Below, one piece after another: positions 1-9,885 of a stretch of DNA of 64,000 nt. Each line of letters opens with the position of its first letter. The stretch's first letter is position 1. The notes under the pieces were generated by a model. That model saw only the letters and a program-made list of their open reading frames with translations, was not told where the DNA came from and searched no databases. Position numbers and translations under genes: made by a program. The stretch is from Uranotaenia lowii (Eukaryota; Arthropoda; Insecta; Diptera; Culicidae). The DNA lies in NCBI RefSeq assembly GCF_029784155.1, contig NC_073692.1:279206413-279270412 (forward strand), written 5' to 3'.

Positions 1-410
1 ATCGAGTGCCTCTAATGCTCTTTTATGTGCCATTGTACATTCGTCCCAGATAATAATCTTGCAACTCTGCAGCAATTTCGCCATTGATGTTTGATTACAT
101 GTTTGTTCCTCGGTCATCTGTAGATTCAATGGCAATTTGAATGCAGAATGAGCAGTTCGGCCACCTTCCAACATTGTGGCTGCAATGCCCGATGAGGCAA
201 CCGCCAGGGCAATGTCAGGTCTTGAACGAATTGAAGCCAACAGTAATGAAATAAGGAATGTTTTGCCAGTTCCACCAGGCGCATCGATGAAGAAAATGCC
301 ACCATTGCCGTCATCAATCGCTCTCATCAATGTATCGTATACGTCCTTCTGCTGGTGATTCAACAAAGGAATATTCGTTTGGACTACTTGGGCCAACGCG
401 TCTTGATCAA
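1..410 (-). pseudogene. Helitron PIF1-type helicase fragment
   Basis: Minus-strand reading gives PLLNHQQKDVYDTLMRAID, then FFIDAPGGTGKTFLISLLLA (Walker A), SSGIAATMLEGGRTAHSAFK and IIWDECTMAHKRALEAL (Walker B-like DE). This is the start of a PIF1/RecD-type helicase as found in Helitron RepHel proteins. The C-terminal helicase motifs would be left of position 1. The frame carries stops towards 420, where the sequence joins the N-terminal region after an apparent deletion. Confidence 0.85.
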
Positions 411-669
411 ATGAATGTACTCCTCAGACCGCAGTTTAGCCTGATTGAACCGGATAAAGTTCAAACGTTCTGTCTCGATTTTGACATACATGTCGACGTG
501 TTTGTTTGTGGTCGTCAGAAGGCATATGTTCCAATGCCGTCTTAAATAACCGAATTAAAGCGTTATGTTCGTGAAGAAGAATTTGCAATTCACCGATGAT
601 CTGACGTTTCATTGCACGATTGATAGCACAACGCTGATCGATTTCTGTTTCATAATTTCCAACGAAATA

Positions 670-1180
670 TACTGCCGGCCAAAAGTTTGGGATCACCCGC
701 TAAAAAACATGCAAATTTTGATCGTTCATATCTCAGCCGTCTTAGGACATATTGCAAATCTTCTGATCTCATTTGAAAGATAATGAGCAGTAGCTATTTC
801 GGAGGTGTTTTGCCCATAAATAATGTTTTAGTTTTGCACCTAAAACTTAACCTAAAGTTAGAGCATTTTCAAAAAAACGCACTCAATATTCAAAGCCGAT
901 CATCTCGCGATAGGGTGGACCAAATTTCAAAATTTGAGTTGCATTAGAATCCTTATTCTATACTTCTCAAAATGCAATCAAAAAATTTTGTGCAAAAATT
1001 TAAGAATGTACTTTTAATTATTAAAATAGACACTTAAGTTATCGTCCAAAAGTTTGGGATCACCCCTCAGTATGGTGTATGGTGTTCAAGATTTGCAATA
1101 TGTCCTAAGACGGCTGAGATATGAACGATCAAAATTTGCATGTTTTTTAGCGGGTGATCCCAAACTTTTGGCCGGCAGTG
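670..1180. mobile_element. Tc1/mariner-type MITE with long TIRs in the Helitron
   Basis: A 511-bp insertion is flanked by TA (668-669 and 1181-1182). Its inverted termini read TACTGCCGGCCAAAAGTTTG, and about 100 bp of each end is an inverted repeat. It contains no transposase. A third copy of the terminal motif (CCAAAAGTTTGGGATCACCC) lies internally near 1045-1066, suggesting a nested or rearranged end. Removing the element restores the Helitron reading FLQI/YFVGN, which proves the boundaries. Confidence 0.85.
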
Positions 1181-1255
1181 TATTTGTAGAAATTTATGAT
1201 CTTCGTTCGTTGGTGGCAATAATGATCCTGCTCGATGATGAATTTGACCTTGAAT

Positions 1256-1684
1256 CTGAATATATAAGCTTTGTTAGCATAAAACAAAGTGAAATAGGAA
1301 AAAATCATGAAAAAAATGTAGGAAATTTCTCAAAACTATTCATTTTGCTAAAGATTTATTAGGGAGAAAGTTTCGATTTTCGTCTCAGCACCTATATTCA
1401 TCATTATTCTATTTTGACCATTTTTTAAGCAAATATGTTTATTGCATGATTTTGTCGAGTGATTAATATTTCCATCAAAGAAATGATCAAATTTAGTGTT
1501 GAAACCTCTAAATGAGCGAGATGAGATGAAAATAGGTTCTGAGATGGATATCGGATCTTTTACCCTATATATTTTTTAAATAACTGTTCAAGTAATAAAT
1601 AAGGGAAAAATTATCAATGAAATGGCATTAATGTTTCGATAAATTGTGTCCTTACTATCCAAAATAAGATTTACTAAACAATAC
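1256..1684 (-). other. Candidate spliceosomal intron in the Helitron gene
   Basis: On the minus strand the coding text TTTAAG stops at GTATTG (1684). Helitron-like coding resumes after TATATTCAG (1256) with ATTCAAGGTCAA. Joining them gives PTFK-IQGQIHHR, the expected Helitron order. The 429-bp insert has GT..AG ends and no TE termini. Confidence 0.55.
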
Positions 1685-2723
1685 CTTAAACGTTGGGTTA
1701 AATCCACATTCTGCAACAATATTCGCTCAAATGATGTCATTTGAAAGCAGCTGTTGTAAATTTGGGTATGCGTTAAAAAATGTCCTGCTTCTGGTGAGTC
1801 TCTGAATAGCAATGAGCGCAGTGGTTCTGGTGGTGGAGTAAACGGTGGCAACTTTACTTTACCACCTGCGCAACATAAACCTGGTGTTTCTGAGTGAAAC
1901 TTCAGCGCTTTACAGTATTGGCATACCAAATCCATGGGTCCGATTGTAAGGCAAGGCAGTTTGCTGTAGTCTATTGTACAATCATATTGGAAAGCGGCAC
2001 GATACAAATTGCAATTCTGTTGCTGTTCAGTATTTATCTGGGCTTCTGCTTCCTCCTCTGTCGTTCGACGGCTACGAATTACCGACATACGTTCTCGAAG
2101 CTGTTGATTTGCTTCCGCGCTTTGCTCAGGGGTCTGATTGGCACGGAGCCTCGACAACCTTCGTGCATTGCGGCTGCGTAATCCAACGTACGTTCTCCTT
2201 ATGGGCGGCATACTGATTCTAGAGTATTGAAGCTGCAAATGCAATTTCAAATTAATTGTTGAATGTACATTAAATATTCAGTGCTTTAAAAATTTCAACA
2301 CACTTACCAAAACCACCGGAATTCCCACCCCGGGATAATCACAAAACTTCAAATAATGTGTAAATTGTTTGCAAATAACTCACGAATGATCACGCTTTGA
2401 AAACTATTTTCTATCAATTCAAAAATGAAAAAACCCAACAACAGCATAAATGTCAAACAACTCCACTTCAAACACATCAATGCCTTCTTAGAACGGTACC
2501 ATGTTCTCTCTCTCTCCCTAACGCTGCATTCTATGTAAAATGTTTTTTTCTTTTACAAATTTCCCCTTAACATTTTCCAAATTTCGGCTCCGTTGTGACA
2601 TTCCTTGTGTCAAGACGAACACAACAAAAAAAATCGCATGCAAATCGGATGATCCAGTGAAGAGTTATGCTTGTTCGCACATTTCTGTATGGTCTGTCTC
2701 TCTCCCTGTTTTATATATATAGA

Positions 2724-4300
2724 TTACAGATTTTTTCCCAAGGTTTTAATTAATTTTAGTTTAATTCATTCAAATGCTGATAAATTTTATCTAGTTTTAT
2801 TAAGATGTTTAAATCAAAATCTTAAATTTGGAAAGCTTTCCAGTTTAAGTTCAAACAACTAGATCACAGAGAACTATAGTAGCCATTTGAAAGCATGTGA
2901 TAAATTTGATAATTTAGAATGCAAATGAACCCTCAAACTGCTAGTTATATAAATTGGTTTTTTTCCTTAGCGTGTTTTACTAAATAGTTGCATTTCTGCC
3001 GCAGCATTTGATGGTGGCGCTTTTGGATTTTGTCCGTCGATTTTCGCTACAGTTCCGAATCTTGTAATAGATAATTTTTGCAATCATCCCTCCATGTGAG
3101 CCTTTTTAACTATCCAGACAAATCCAGACACCTGGCAACCCTGCCTCAGAGTAAAGAAGAAAAAAATTATTTAGACTCCCACCACACAACGTAGAACAAA
3201 TATAAACAATTCCTACTCCGCTACCATGCCCTCTGCTGTTAGCTGTTTTGAATTCTTTTTTTTTTGCAAGACGTAGCATTCGAAGAAGAGGTGACAGGTG
3301 GTTCATCAAAAAATCAGGACACCGCGAAGAACAAAACCCAGGATTTTTCAGGACCCCAGTCGATTGGTGGAAATGAAATGCAGCTCTTCTTAGATTGCAT
3401 AAATTAAGGCGAAATAGCGGTGCAGTTTACGCCTTAATTTATGCAGCAGAAGAGATATGAAGTTAGGTGGCTTTAGTTTATATCGAAAAAACCGTTCAAA
3501 TATCATCTGAACCGAAGATTACCATTGGTTTAATAGGTGAAACTGTTTTTATTACAAAATCAATTGCAAAATCAGGATACCGCTGGGAGCTTTGATTCGG
3601 AAAGTAGCATCATTTCTCGTGAACGTACCAAGAATAAACTGAGTTAGCTCTCGAATTCTCCTCAGCACATTGCGCAACAGATTTTTCCGGAGAAGGGAGT
3701 TCTCTTCATCAGCGGATGTGAATGCTCTCGCTCACTCTTATGTGTTGACAATCTCACTCTTCATTTCAGTGCGATTTATCTCTCTCCGCACCGATTGGGG
3801 GAGCAGACGAAAAAAATTGCACTCTCTTTCACTGGACAAGACGATCTGAGGAGTTTTGCCACCCATGCTTGTCTGTCCTGTCTATGTCTTATGCACCAAA
3901 ACAACTATCGACGGATAACAGGGTAAGTTATCCGATACTATCATCATCTCCTGTTGATCGTTCCCTATCCGTATCAGTGCTCTCGTGTTTCACTCGCTGA
4001 TGCGGCCTCATAACCAGAGATGTTAAAATCGCGAGTCTACATACTCGCACTTTGCCCTTCTTTGCAGAACGATTTTATTTCGTTAAACTCAATGTGCAAT
4101 GATGCTATCTAAAGTTCAACTCGGAAAGCATCAGGAAGTAAGGAAACAGGGAAACATTAGCGAAGCAAACGAACAGTTCTGCGAATTAAAAAAAATCGTT
4201 TTCGTTCGGCAGCCGAACACATCAATCGGACAACGCATAAGGGCGTGGCTAAAATTGATAGATACAAGGGAACGGGAAACGAGCGAGAGAAGGGTGCGAG
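2724..4300. other. Intergenic stretch without recognised gene
   Basis: AT-rich sequence with scattered short ORFs that look like chance. I see one strong hairpin (3383-3454) and a GC-richer segment from about 3600 to 4300 that resembles parts of 8840-9014, 9886-9960 and 60940-61030. It reads as a degraded dispersed repeat into which the Jockey element later inserted. No promoter or exon could be supported. Confidence 0.5.
3383..3454. repeat. Hairpin: perfect 16-bp inverted repeat with flanking extension
   Basis: TGCATAAATTAAGGCG (3397-3412) pairs perfectly with CGCCTTAATTTATGCA (3430-3445) across a 17-nt loop. Outside it CTCTTCT pairs with AGAAGAG after a small asymmetric bulge. It may be a tiny MITE core or a structured RNA. 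Confidence 0.6.
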
Positions 4301-4316
4301 AAATGTTAACTCGGTC
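4301..4316. repeat. Target-site duplication, left copy (Jockey)
   Basis: AAATGTTAACTCGGTC here is identical to 8824-8839 just after the element's poly(A). A perfect 16-bp duplication fixes the 5' end of the insertion at 4317. Confidence 0.85.
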
Positions 4317-4500
4317 GATATCACTTCCATCTGTACCGTTGAGCCGTCAACACGTACGCCGGAGCATCGTATCGTTGCTGTGTACCTGCAGGAACATTTT
4401 AAATTATTTATTTTTTCCTTACCTGTATTTCAATCAGCACTTTTCAGTGCTAAAATTATTTTCATTTTCTTTTATTCATATTTTCTCTTTTCTTTCCAGC

Positions 4501-5934
4501 ATGGGGAAGTCTTCGGCCGGCTCAAGGGCCGGAAGAAAACGGATTGCTGAACCTAATCCAGGGCCATCTGCCAAAAAAGTTGAAATTTCCAATTCATTCG
4601 ATGTCCTTCATAACATCGGTGATGAGGAAATATTCATATTTAATTCTGATAAGAGTACTAAGAAACCTTCTTCTTCTTCTTATACTCTTAAAAACGAAAA
4701 GATTCCACCAATAACGGTCACGATTCCTGACTTCAATGCCTTTCGAAAAGAAATCGTCACTTCCGTCAAGGATGTGAAGATTTCTTTTCAGATCGGTCGA
4801 AGGGGAACTGCTCGTATATTGGCGGAATCTTTTAATGATTTTAAAAAAAATTTAAATTATTTGAATAATAAAAAACACCAATTTTTTACGTACGACACTA
4901 GAGGTGATCGTCCTTTTAAAGTTGTACTTCGTGGTCTCACCGGCGATCAGACACCGGATGAGATCACAAATGAATTAAATTCTTTGTTAGGTTTTTCTCC
5001 AATTCAAGTAATTCAAATGAGGAAAAGAACCAACACGAATAATACCAGTAGTGTTGGTTTTGCTCCTGAACTTTATTTGATCCATTTTAAAAAGGATCAG
5101 GTTAATAATTTGAAAATTTTGGAAAAGGCTCGTCTTATGTTTCATTGTCGAGTAAAATTTGAACCTTTTCGTAAATCTTCAACCAATTTTTTACAAAATA
5201 TTACGCAATGTCGTCGTTGTCAAGCTTTTTGTCATGGCACTAAAAATTGTAGAATGAATGCCAGATGCATGTTTTGCGGCTCATTCGATCATGAAAAATC
5301 TAAATGCCTTTTTGGTGGTGATAAGCCAAAAACAGAATTTTTTAAGTGTGCGAATTGCGCAGGTAATCATTCCTCGAATTCTCTAGATTGTCCCGTTAGG
5401 GCAAAAATTGTTGCTTCTAGGAAAAACCCCAAAGTTTCCAGAAAAGTTTCTTCTCCTCCTTCCTCTTTTTCGTCTACACACGTCAGACCGGCAAACAACC
5501 TGCCTGTTCGCAGTCAGCCTCGGCCTACATTGGAATCACGGCTGGGTAATACCCGAAGTGATTTTAATGTTACCTGGACTGATTCTGCGCCACAGACTCG
5601 TTGTTTATCGTTCTCAGAGGTGGTTGAAAATGGGTTGCCCTCTTCAGGTTTAACTAATAAAAATGGGAAAAAACCAAGTCTCAACGTTCATGCGAAGGCT
5701 TGGGAAAATCCCCGAAATTCAAATACTTTTTCTTCTCCTTCCTCTTCTGATTCTATCAATTTTGTTGATTTGGGTGAGATTACTGAGGAAAAATTAAAAT
5801 TTTTGCATCAAAATTTAATGGAAATGATGCAACTTATGTTGAAAGCAAATTCAATGTTTGAAGCTTTCCAAACTTCTTTTAATTATGCTAACAAAATTAT
5901 TATGACTTTACGATTCCCTCATGGATCCAAATAG
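4501..5934 (+). CDS. Jockey ORF1 (gag-like nucleic-acid-binding protein)
   Basis: A 477-residue protein that would package the element RNA and aid target-primed reverse transcription. I start it at the ATG at 4501 because an upstream in-frame ATG (4099) lies outside the element boundary at 4317. The middle has a PRE_C2HC-like segment (FKVVLRGLTGDQTPDEITNE). Three zinc knuckles follow: CRRCQAFCHGTKNC and CMFCGSFDHEKSKC (both CX2CX4HX4C), then CANCAGNHSSNSLDC (CX2CX3HX6C). The last knuckle is followed by a serine- and proline-rich tail. The ORF overlaps ORF2 by 14 nt (ATGGATCCAAATAG), so ORF2 is probably translated by reinitiation. No internal stop is present. Confidence 0.9.
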   Translation: MGKSSAGSRAGRKRIAEPNPGPSAKKVEISNSFDVLHNIGDEEIFIFNSDKSTKKPSSSSYTLKNEKIPPITVTIPDFNAFRKEIVTSVKDVKISFQIGRRGTARILAESFNDFKKNLNYLNNKKHQFFTYDTRGDRPFKVVLRGLTGDQTPDEITNELNSLLGFSPIQVIQMRKRTNTNNTSSVGFAPELYLIHFKKDQVNNLKILEKARLMFHCRVKFEPFRKSSTNFLQNITQCRRCQAFCHGTKNCRMNARCMFCGSFDHEKSKCLFGGDKPKTEFFKCANCAGNHSSNSLDCPVRAKIVASRKNPKVSRKVSSPPSSFSSTHVRPANNLPVRSQPRPTLESRLGNTRSDFNVTWTDSAPQTRCLSFSEVVENGLPSSGLTNKNGKKPSLNVHAKAWENPRNSNTFSSPSSSDSINFVDLGEITEEKLKFLHQNLMEMMQLMLKANSMFEAFQTSFNYANKIIMTLRFPHGSK

Positions 5935-8578
5935 ATGTTTAAATATTATGAATTGGAACGCTAGATCTTTGCTGGCTAACCAAGACGAGTTCTTTTTATT
6001 TTTGAAAACTCAAAACATACATATTGCTGCCATCACTGAAACTTTTTTAAAGCCAGACAATAACTTGAAAAGCAATGCTTTCTTTAAAATTTTACGAAAT
6101 GATCGACTTGATCGACAAGGTGGGGGTGTAGCTATTGTCATCAATAGTCGTCTCAAATTTAGACTTCTTCCTTCTTTCAATACAAAAGTCTTAGAAACAA
6201 TTGGAATTGAATTAGAAACTTCTATGGGGAAAATTATAATTATTGCCGCATATTTGCCTTTTCAATGTAGCGGTGAACAGAAAAATTTTTTGAAGGGAGA
6301 TTTACAAAAACTCACCAGAAATAAATCAAAATTTTTTGTTATTGGTGACTTTAATGCAAAACACCGATCTTGGAATAATATTTCATCAAATTCAAATGGG
6401 AATATTTTATTTAATGACTGCTCTGCAGGTTATTACACTGTTGAATATCCTAATGGGCATACTTGTTTCTCTTCGATTAGAAATCCTTCCACAATTGATT
6501 TGGTTCTAACGGATTTAGGCGAGCATTGTAGTCAATTAGTTACTCATGCGGACCTCGATTCAGACCACCTTCCAGTAACTTTTTCTTTATCCCAAAATCC
6601 CATTGAAAACCCTTTAAAATCAACTTTTAATTTTCAAAAGGCTAACTGGGAGCGATATATGAATTTTATTGAACGTAATTTAGATGTAAACGTTCCATTG
6701 AATTCAATAGAAGATATTGATTTGGCTGTAGAAAACTTGACAACTTCAATAGTCAATGCTAGAGCCGCTTCAATACCTAAAGTTAAACATAAATTTAATC
6801 AACCTTTAATTGATGATGATCTTCAGTTTTTAATACGACTGAAAAACATTCGTCGACGCCAATTTCAACGAACTAGGGATCCTTATTTGAAATTAATTTA
6901 TTGCGACCTTCAAAAAGAGATCAAACGTCGTTTAAATTTCATTCGTAATGAAAATTTTTCTAAAGCAGTAGAGGACATAAAACCCTACTCAAAGCCATTT
7001 TGGAAATTAACTAAAATTCTAAAAAAGCCCCAGAAGCCAATTCCTTCTTTGAAAGATGGGGATAAACTTCTTTTAACTAATTCAGAAAAAGCTAAAAAAT
7101 TAGCCCAACAATTTGAGTCTGCTCATGATTTTAATTTAAACGTTGTAAGTCCAATTGATGCTCAAATTTCCCTAGAATTTGATGATATTCTTTCTAAGCA
7201 AATTGTGTTTGAAAGTTCTTGTGAGACAAATATTGAGGAACTTAAATTGATTTTCAAAAAATTTAAAAATATCAAAGCCCCGGGGGAAGATGGGATTTTC
7301 TATATTCTTATTAAAAAGTTGCCTGAAAGCACTTTAAATTTTTTAGTTAAAATCTTCAATAAATGTTTTCACTTGGCTTATTTTCCCAATAAATGGAAAA
7401 ATGCCAAAGTAACTCCAATTTTGAAACCTGGAAAAAGTGCTTCAGAGCCTTCAAGTTATCGACCAATTAGTTTGCTTCCTTCTTTAAGTAAACTATTTGA
7501 GAGAGTTATTTTGAATAGAATGATGATTCACATTAATCAGAATTCTATTTTCCCTGATGAACAATTTGGTTTTCGTCATGGACATTCTACTACACATCAA
7601 CTTTTGAGTGTAACTAATATGATTAACGCTAGCAAATCTGAGCGTTATTCAACTGGTGTTGCTCTTCTTGACATTGAAAAAGCTTTTGACAGTGTTTGGC
7701 ACAAAGGTTTGGTAGCTAAATTAGCTCGATTTGATTTTCCTGTATATCTCACCAAAATTATTCAAAATTATTTGACTAACCGAACTTTACAAGTAAGCTA
7801 TCAAAATTCATGCTCTGAAAGGATACCCATTAGAGCTGGTGTCCCTCAGGGTAGTATACTTGGGCCTATTTTATACAATATTTTTACTTCTGATCTTCCT
7901 GAAGTCCCAGAAGGAAAAGGTAGAAGATTATTTGCTGACGATACTTTGCTTTCAGCCAAAGGTCGAAATTTACGGGTGGTACGCAGTAGATTGCAACAAA
8001 ATTTAAATTCCTTTTTGAATTACTTGAAAATGTGGAAAATTTCTCCTAACGCTTCCAAAACTCAACTTATTTTATTTCCCCATAAGCCAAGAGCAAATTT
8101 TTTAAAACCTAATGAAAATCATTCCATAACTTTTAATGGGGTTTCTTTAGAATGGTCTGATCACGTAAAGTACTTGGGACTCACACTTGATCGGAATCTT
8201 TCTTTTAAGAATCACATTGAAGATATTCAATCTAAATGTAATAAATACACTAAATCTCTTTATTCTCTCATCAACAGGAAATCCAAGTTGTGTCTGCGTA
8301 ATAAGTTACTTATCTACAAACAAGTGTTTCGACCAGCGATAATGTATGCAGTTCCGATTTGGTCTAGCTGCTGCGCGACGAGGAAGAAAGCCATCCAGAG
8401 GATTCAGAACAAGGTTCTGAAAATGATTTTGCGGCTTCCACCTTGGCACAGCACCGAAGATCTTCATCGGATTGCAGGCATTGAATCTATCGAAGAGATG
8501 GCCAACAAAATCATCTCCAACTTCAGAGGCAAATCGATGCAGTCTTCCATCGCAGAGATTCGCTCTCTCTACAATTAG
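5921..8578 (+). CDS. Jockey ORF2 (endonuclease-reverse transcriptase)
   Basis: An uninterrupted 885-residue protein. The N-terminal APE-type endonuclease shows NWNARSLLANQDEF, ITETFL, VIGDFNAKHRSW and SDHLPVTF (catalytic-type E, D, N and SDH positions). The reverse transcriptase follows with PSSYRPISLLPSLSKLFE, GVALLDIEKAFDSVWH, RAGVPQGSILGPILY and the active-site box FADDT. No RNase H domain is visible, as usual for Jockey. The C-terminal region (YKQVFRPAIMYAVPIWSSCC) is the standard Jockey tail. Length and domain order are complete. The enzyme nicks the target and reverse-transcribes the element RNA at the nick. Confidence 0.93.
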   Translation: MDPNRCLNIMNWNARSLLANQDEFFLFLKTQNIHIAAITETFLKPDNNLKSNAFFKILRNDRLDRQGGGVAIVINSRLKFRLLPSFNTKVLETIGIELETSMGKIIIIAAYLPFQCSGEQKNFLKGDLQKLTRNKSKFFVIGDFNAKHRSWNNISSNSNGNILFNDCSAGYYTVEYPNGHTCFSSIRNPSTIDLVLTDLGEHCSQLVTHADLDSDHLPVTFSLSQNPIENPLKSTFNFQKANWERYMNFIERNLDVNVPLNSIEDIDLAVENLTTSIVNARAASIPKVKHKFNQPLIDDDLQFLIRLKNIRRRQFQRTRDPYLKLIYCDLQKEIKRRLNFIRNENFSKAVEDIKPYSKPFWKLTKILKKPQKPIPSLKDGDKLLLTNSEKAKKLAQQFESAHDFNLNVVSPIDAQISLEFDDILSKQIVFESSCETNIEELKLIFKKFKNIKAPGEDGIFYILIKKLPESTLNFLVKIFNKCFHLAYFPNKWKNAKVTPILKPGKSASEPSSYRPISLLPSLSKLFERVILNRMMIHINQNSIFPDEQFGFRHGHSTTHQLLSVTNMINASKSERYSTGVALLDIEKAFDSVWHKGLVAKLARFDFPVYLTKIIQNYLTNRTLQVSYQNSCSERIPIRAGVPQGSILGPILYNIFTSDLPEVPEGKGRRLFADDTLLSAKGRNLRVVRSRLQQNLNSFLNYLKMWKISPNASKTQLILFPHKPRANFLKPNENHSITFNGVSLEWSDHVKYLGLTLDRNLSFKNHIEDIQSKCNKYTKSLYSLINRKSKLCLRNKLLIYKQVFRPAIMYAVPIWSSCCATRKKAIQRIQNKVLKMILRLPPWHSTEDLHRIAGIESIEEMANKIISNFRGKSMQSSIAEIRSLYN

Positions 8579-8823
8579 TTTAATTTTAGGATAGCTTTAG
8601 TTTTAAGTTTAAAATATTTTTTTTTTCACTACAGGATGTTCTCCTTTGTAAAAATGCTTGATTGTGCTCAGCAAATTTAAGTCGAATAAATAAATTTTAG
8701 TGATTATTAAACTATAGGGCTCTGAAAGTTCATTATTGAACTGAACACCTAATTTAATGTATTAATGTAATATAAATGTAATGATGAATTGGTACTAATA
8801 AAGATATATTTAAAAAAAAAAAA

Positions 8824-8839
8824 AAATGTTAACTCGGTC
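8824..8839. repeat. Target-site duplication, right copy (Jockey)
   Basis: Identical to 4301-4316. The first As merge with the element's A-tail, so the duplication could be 13-16 bp. Confidence 0.85.
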
Positions 8840-9014
8840 CGTCGGGCAACGATCGCTCGTGAGCATTCGTGTACGGTAAGCTTCGTTCTGTTGTTTCGTT
8901 GGTGTGATTTTATTCCTGCGAGGCATAGAAAATATCTATTCGGAACTGTTCTCTTCGTTTTGTGTGCAATCACGTCATGATTGGAACGAAGATAAAATCA
9001 ATCTGCACACAACA

Positions 9015-9885
9015 AGTTAAACCAGCGTTGCCACATTTCAATCTGTATTTTCGATGCAAAAAATCTTTTTCATCTGTATAAAATCTCAAAAATCTGTATT
9101 GAAATCTGTATCTAAAATCTTGATTCTGAATATTAACGCTACTAACTACGATGACTTTCTTATAATGCGTAGCGCATTAAATTGAACTGAGCTCCAGATT
9201 ACTGCGAACTGCAGACTGTCAAATCAATGTAAATTTGTCATTTTGCAATACGCAAACCGCTTTTTGGTTTAATTTTGTACGAAGAAAATAGGAATGCAAA
9301 AATTTACCAAAATATTCTGTGCAACGAACTATTTAAGGTCACTCAAAGTTTTGAGTCGATATTTTTCGTTAAATGTATCAAGCTTTATCCTCCCTGGGTT
9401 TAACAGTCAATTGAGGCAGTCTCTGTACTCAGTTATATTAGCAGTATACTGCGAGAAAAATGTCCACAGATGCGGAAGTAATTCCATGATATTTAGGTAA
9501 CTGGCATTGAAAGTTACATTTCGTGTAGAGCGATATCCTATTTGGTGTATGATTCTTAACACTTAATATTTTCAAACCCTTGCTTGTCATTTTAAGCGCC
9601 ATATTTATGGGTCTTGATCTATGATCTGGAAATTTTTTCAAATTTGCCGGTGTGACAACTGAAGGTGACTTGAACGTTGGCTGATTTAAATAGATTATTA
9701 TCGATTAACTCACAGTATAAGCAAAACATCTTGATTTTTTTTTTCGATTTGATGAAAATCTGTATAAAATCTGTATAAAATTCCAATTATCTGTTATCTG
9801 TATATACAGATTCTTGGTTTAAAATTTTCTTAAAAATCTGTATGATTACAGGAAAATCTGTATATGTGGTAACGCTGAGTTAAAC
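9015..9885. mobile_element. Non-autonomous hAT-type element with 8-bp TSD
   Basis: The element spans 9023-9877 and begins CAGCGTTGCCACAT; its far end is the imperfect inverse, ATGTGGTAACGCTG. It is flanked by the 8-bp duplication AGTTAAAC (9015-9022 and 9878-9885), the hAT signature. The termini continue with repeated CTGTATA/ATCTGTAT motifs. No transposase is present. Removing it rejoins ACAACAAGTTAAACTCGG. Confidence 0.85.

Larger units (their letters stand above)
438..2211 (-). pseudogene. Helitron N-terminal protein region, disrupted
   Basis: Translation starts at 2211 (MPPIRRTYV...), with an arginine-rich N-terminus followed by the Helitron motif CQYCKALKFHSETPGLCC and PPEPLRSLL. A single base is missing at about 1742 (MTSF then GANIVAE-like residues). 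A candidate intron (1684-1256) then joins PTFK to IQGQIHHRAGSLLPPTNED. The frame reaches FLQI, is split by the 670-1180 MITE, and resumes as YFVGNYETEIDQRCAI and LHEHNALIRLFKTALEHM. This order matches the Helitron_like_N region as I know it from insect Helitrons. The frameshift and insertion make this copy nonfunctional. Confidence 0.8.
1..2723 (-). mobile_element. Helitron, 5' half, truncated by window edge
   Basis: On the minus strand the element starts at 2723 with TCTATATATATAAAA, a typical Helitron 5' end (TC after an A). It runs left out of the window. It encodes the Helitron N-terminal region and, near the edge, a PIF1-type helicase with Walker A GGTGKTF. The copy is decayed. A TA-flanked MITE (670-1180) sits inside the coding region. 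A one-base loss breaks the frame near 1742. The region between the N-terminal part (ending about 438) and the helicase (about 1-410) is far too short for an intact Rep/helicase protein, so there is an internal deletion. The 3' hairpin and CTRR end would lie left of the window. Confidence 0.85.
4317..8823 (+). mobile_element. Full-length Jockey-clade non-LTR retrotransposon, apparently intact
   Basis: A 4.5-kb element has a 184-bp 5' UTR, two intact overlapping ORFs (gag-like 4501-5934 and EN-RT 5921-8578), a 3' UTR of about 230 bp and an A-tail ending near 8823. It is bounded by a perfect 16-bp duplication (4301-4316/8824-8839). Intact ORFs and identical duplications indicate a recent insertion, possibly from a still active lineage. 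Its 3' half is also present as a decayed, opposite-strand copy at 61046-63524. Confidence 0.92.

Noticed and set aside
1894..2216. Plus-strand ORFs opposite the Helitron N-terminal region
   Set aside because: Shadows of the minus-strand coding frame, without recognisable domains.
4099..4500. N-terminal extension of the Jockey ORF1 from an upstream in-frame ATG
   Set aside because: The target duplication places the element start at 4317, so the upstream ATG is chance open frame in the flank; ATG 4501 is used.
8749..8980. Short ORFs on both strands after the Jockey 3' UTR
   Set aside because: They span the poly(A) and the target duplication, so they are junction artefacts.
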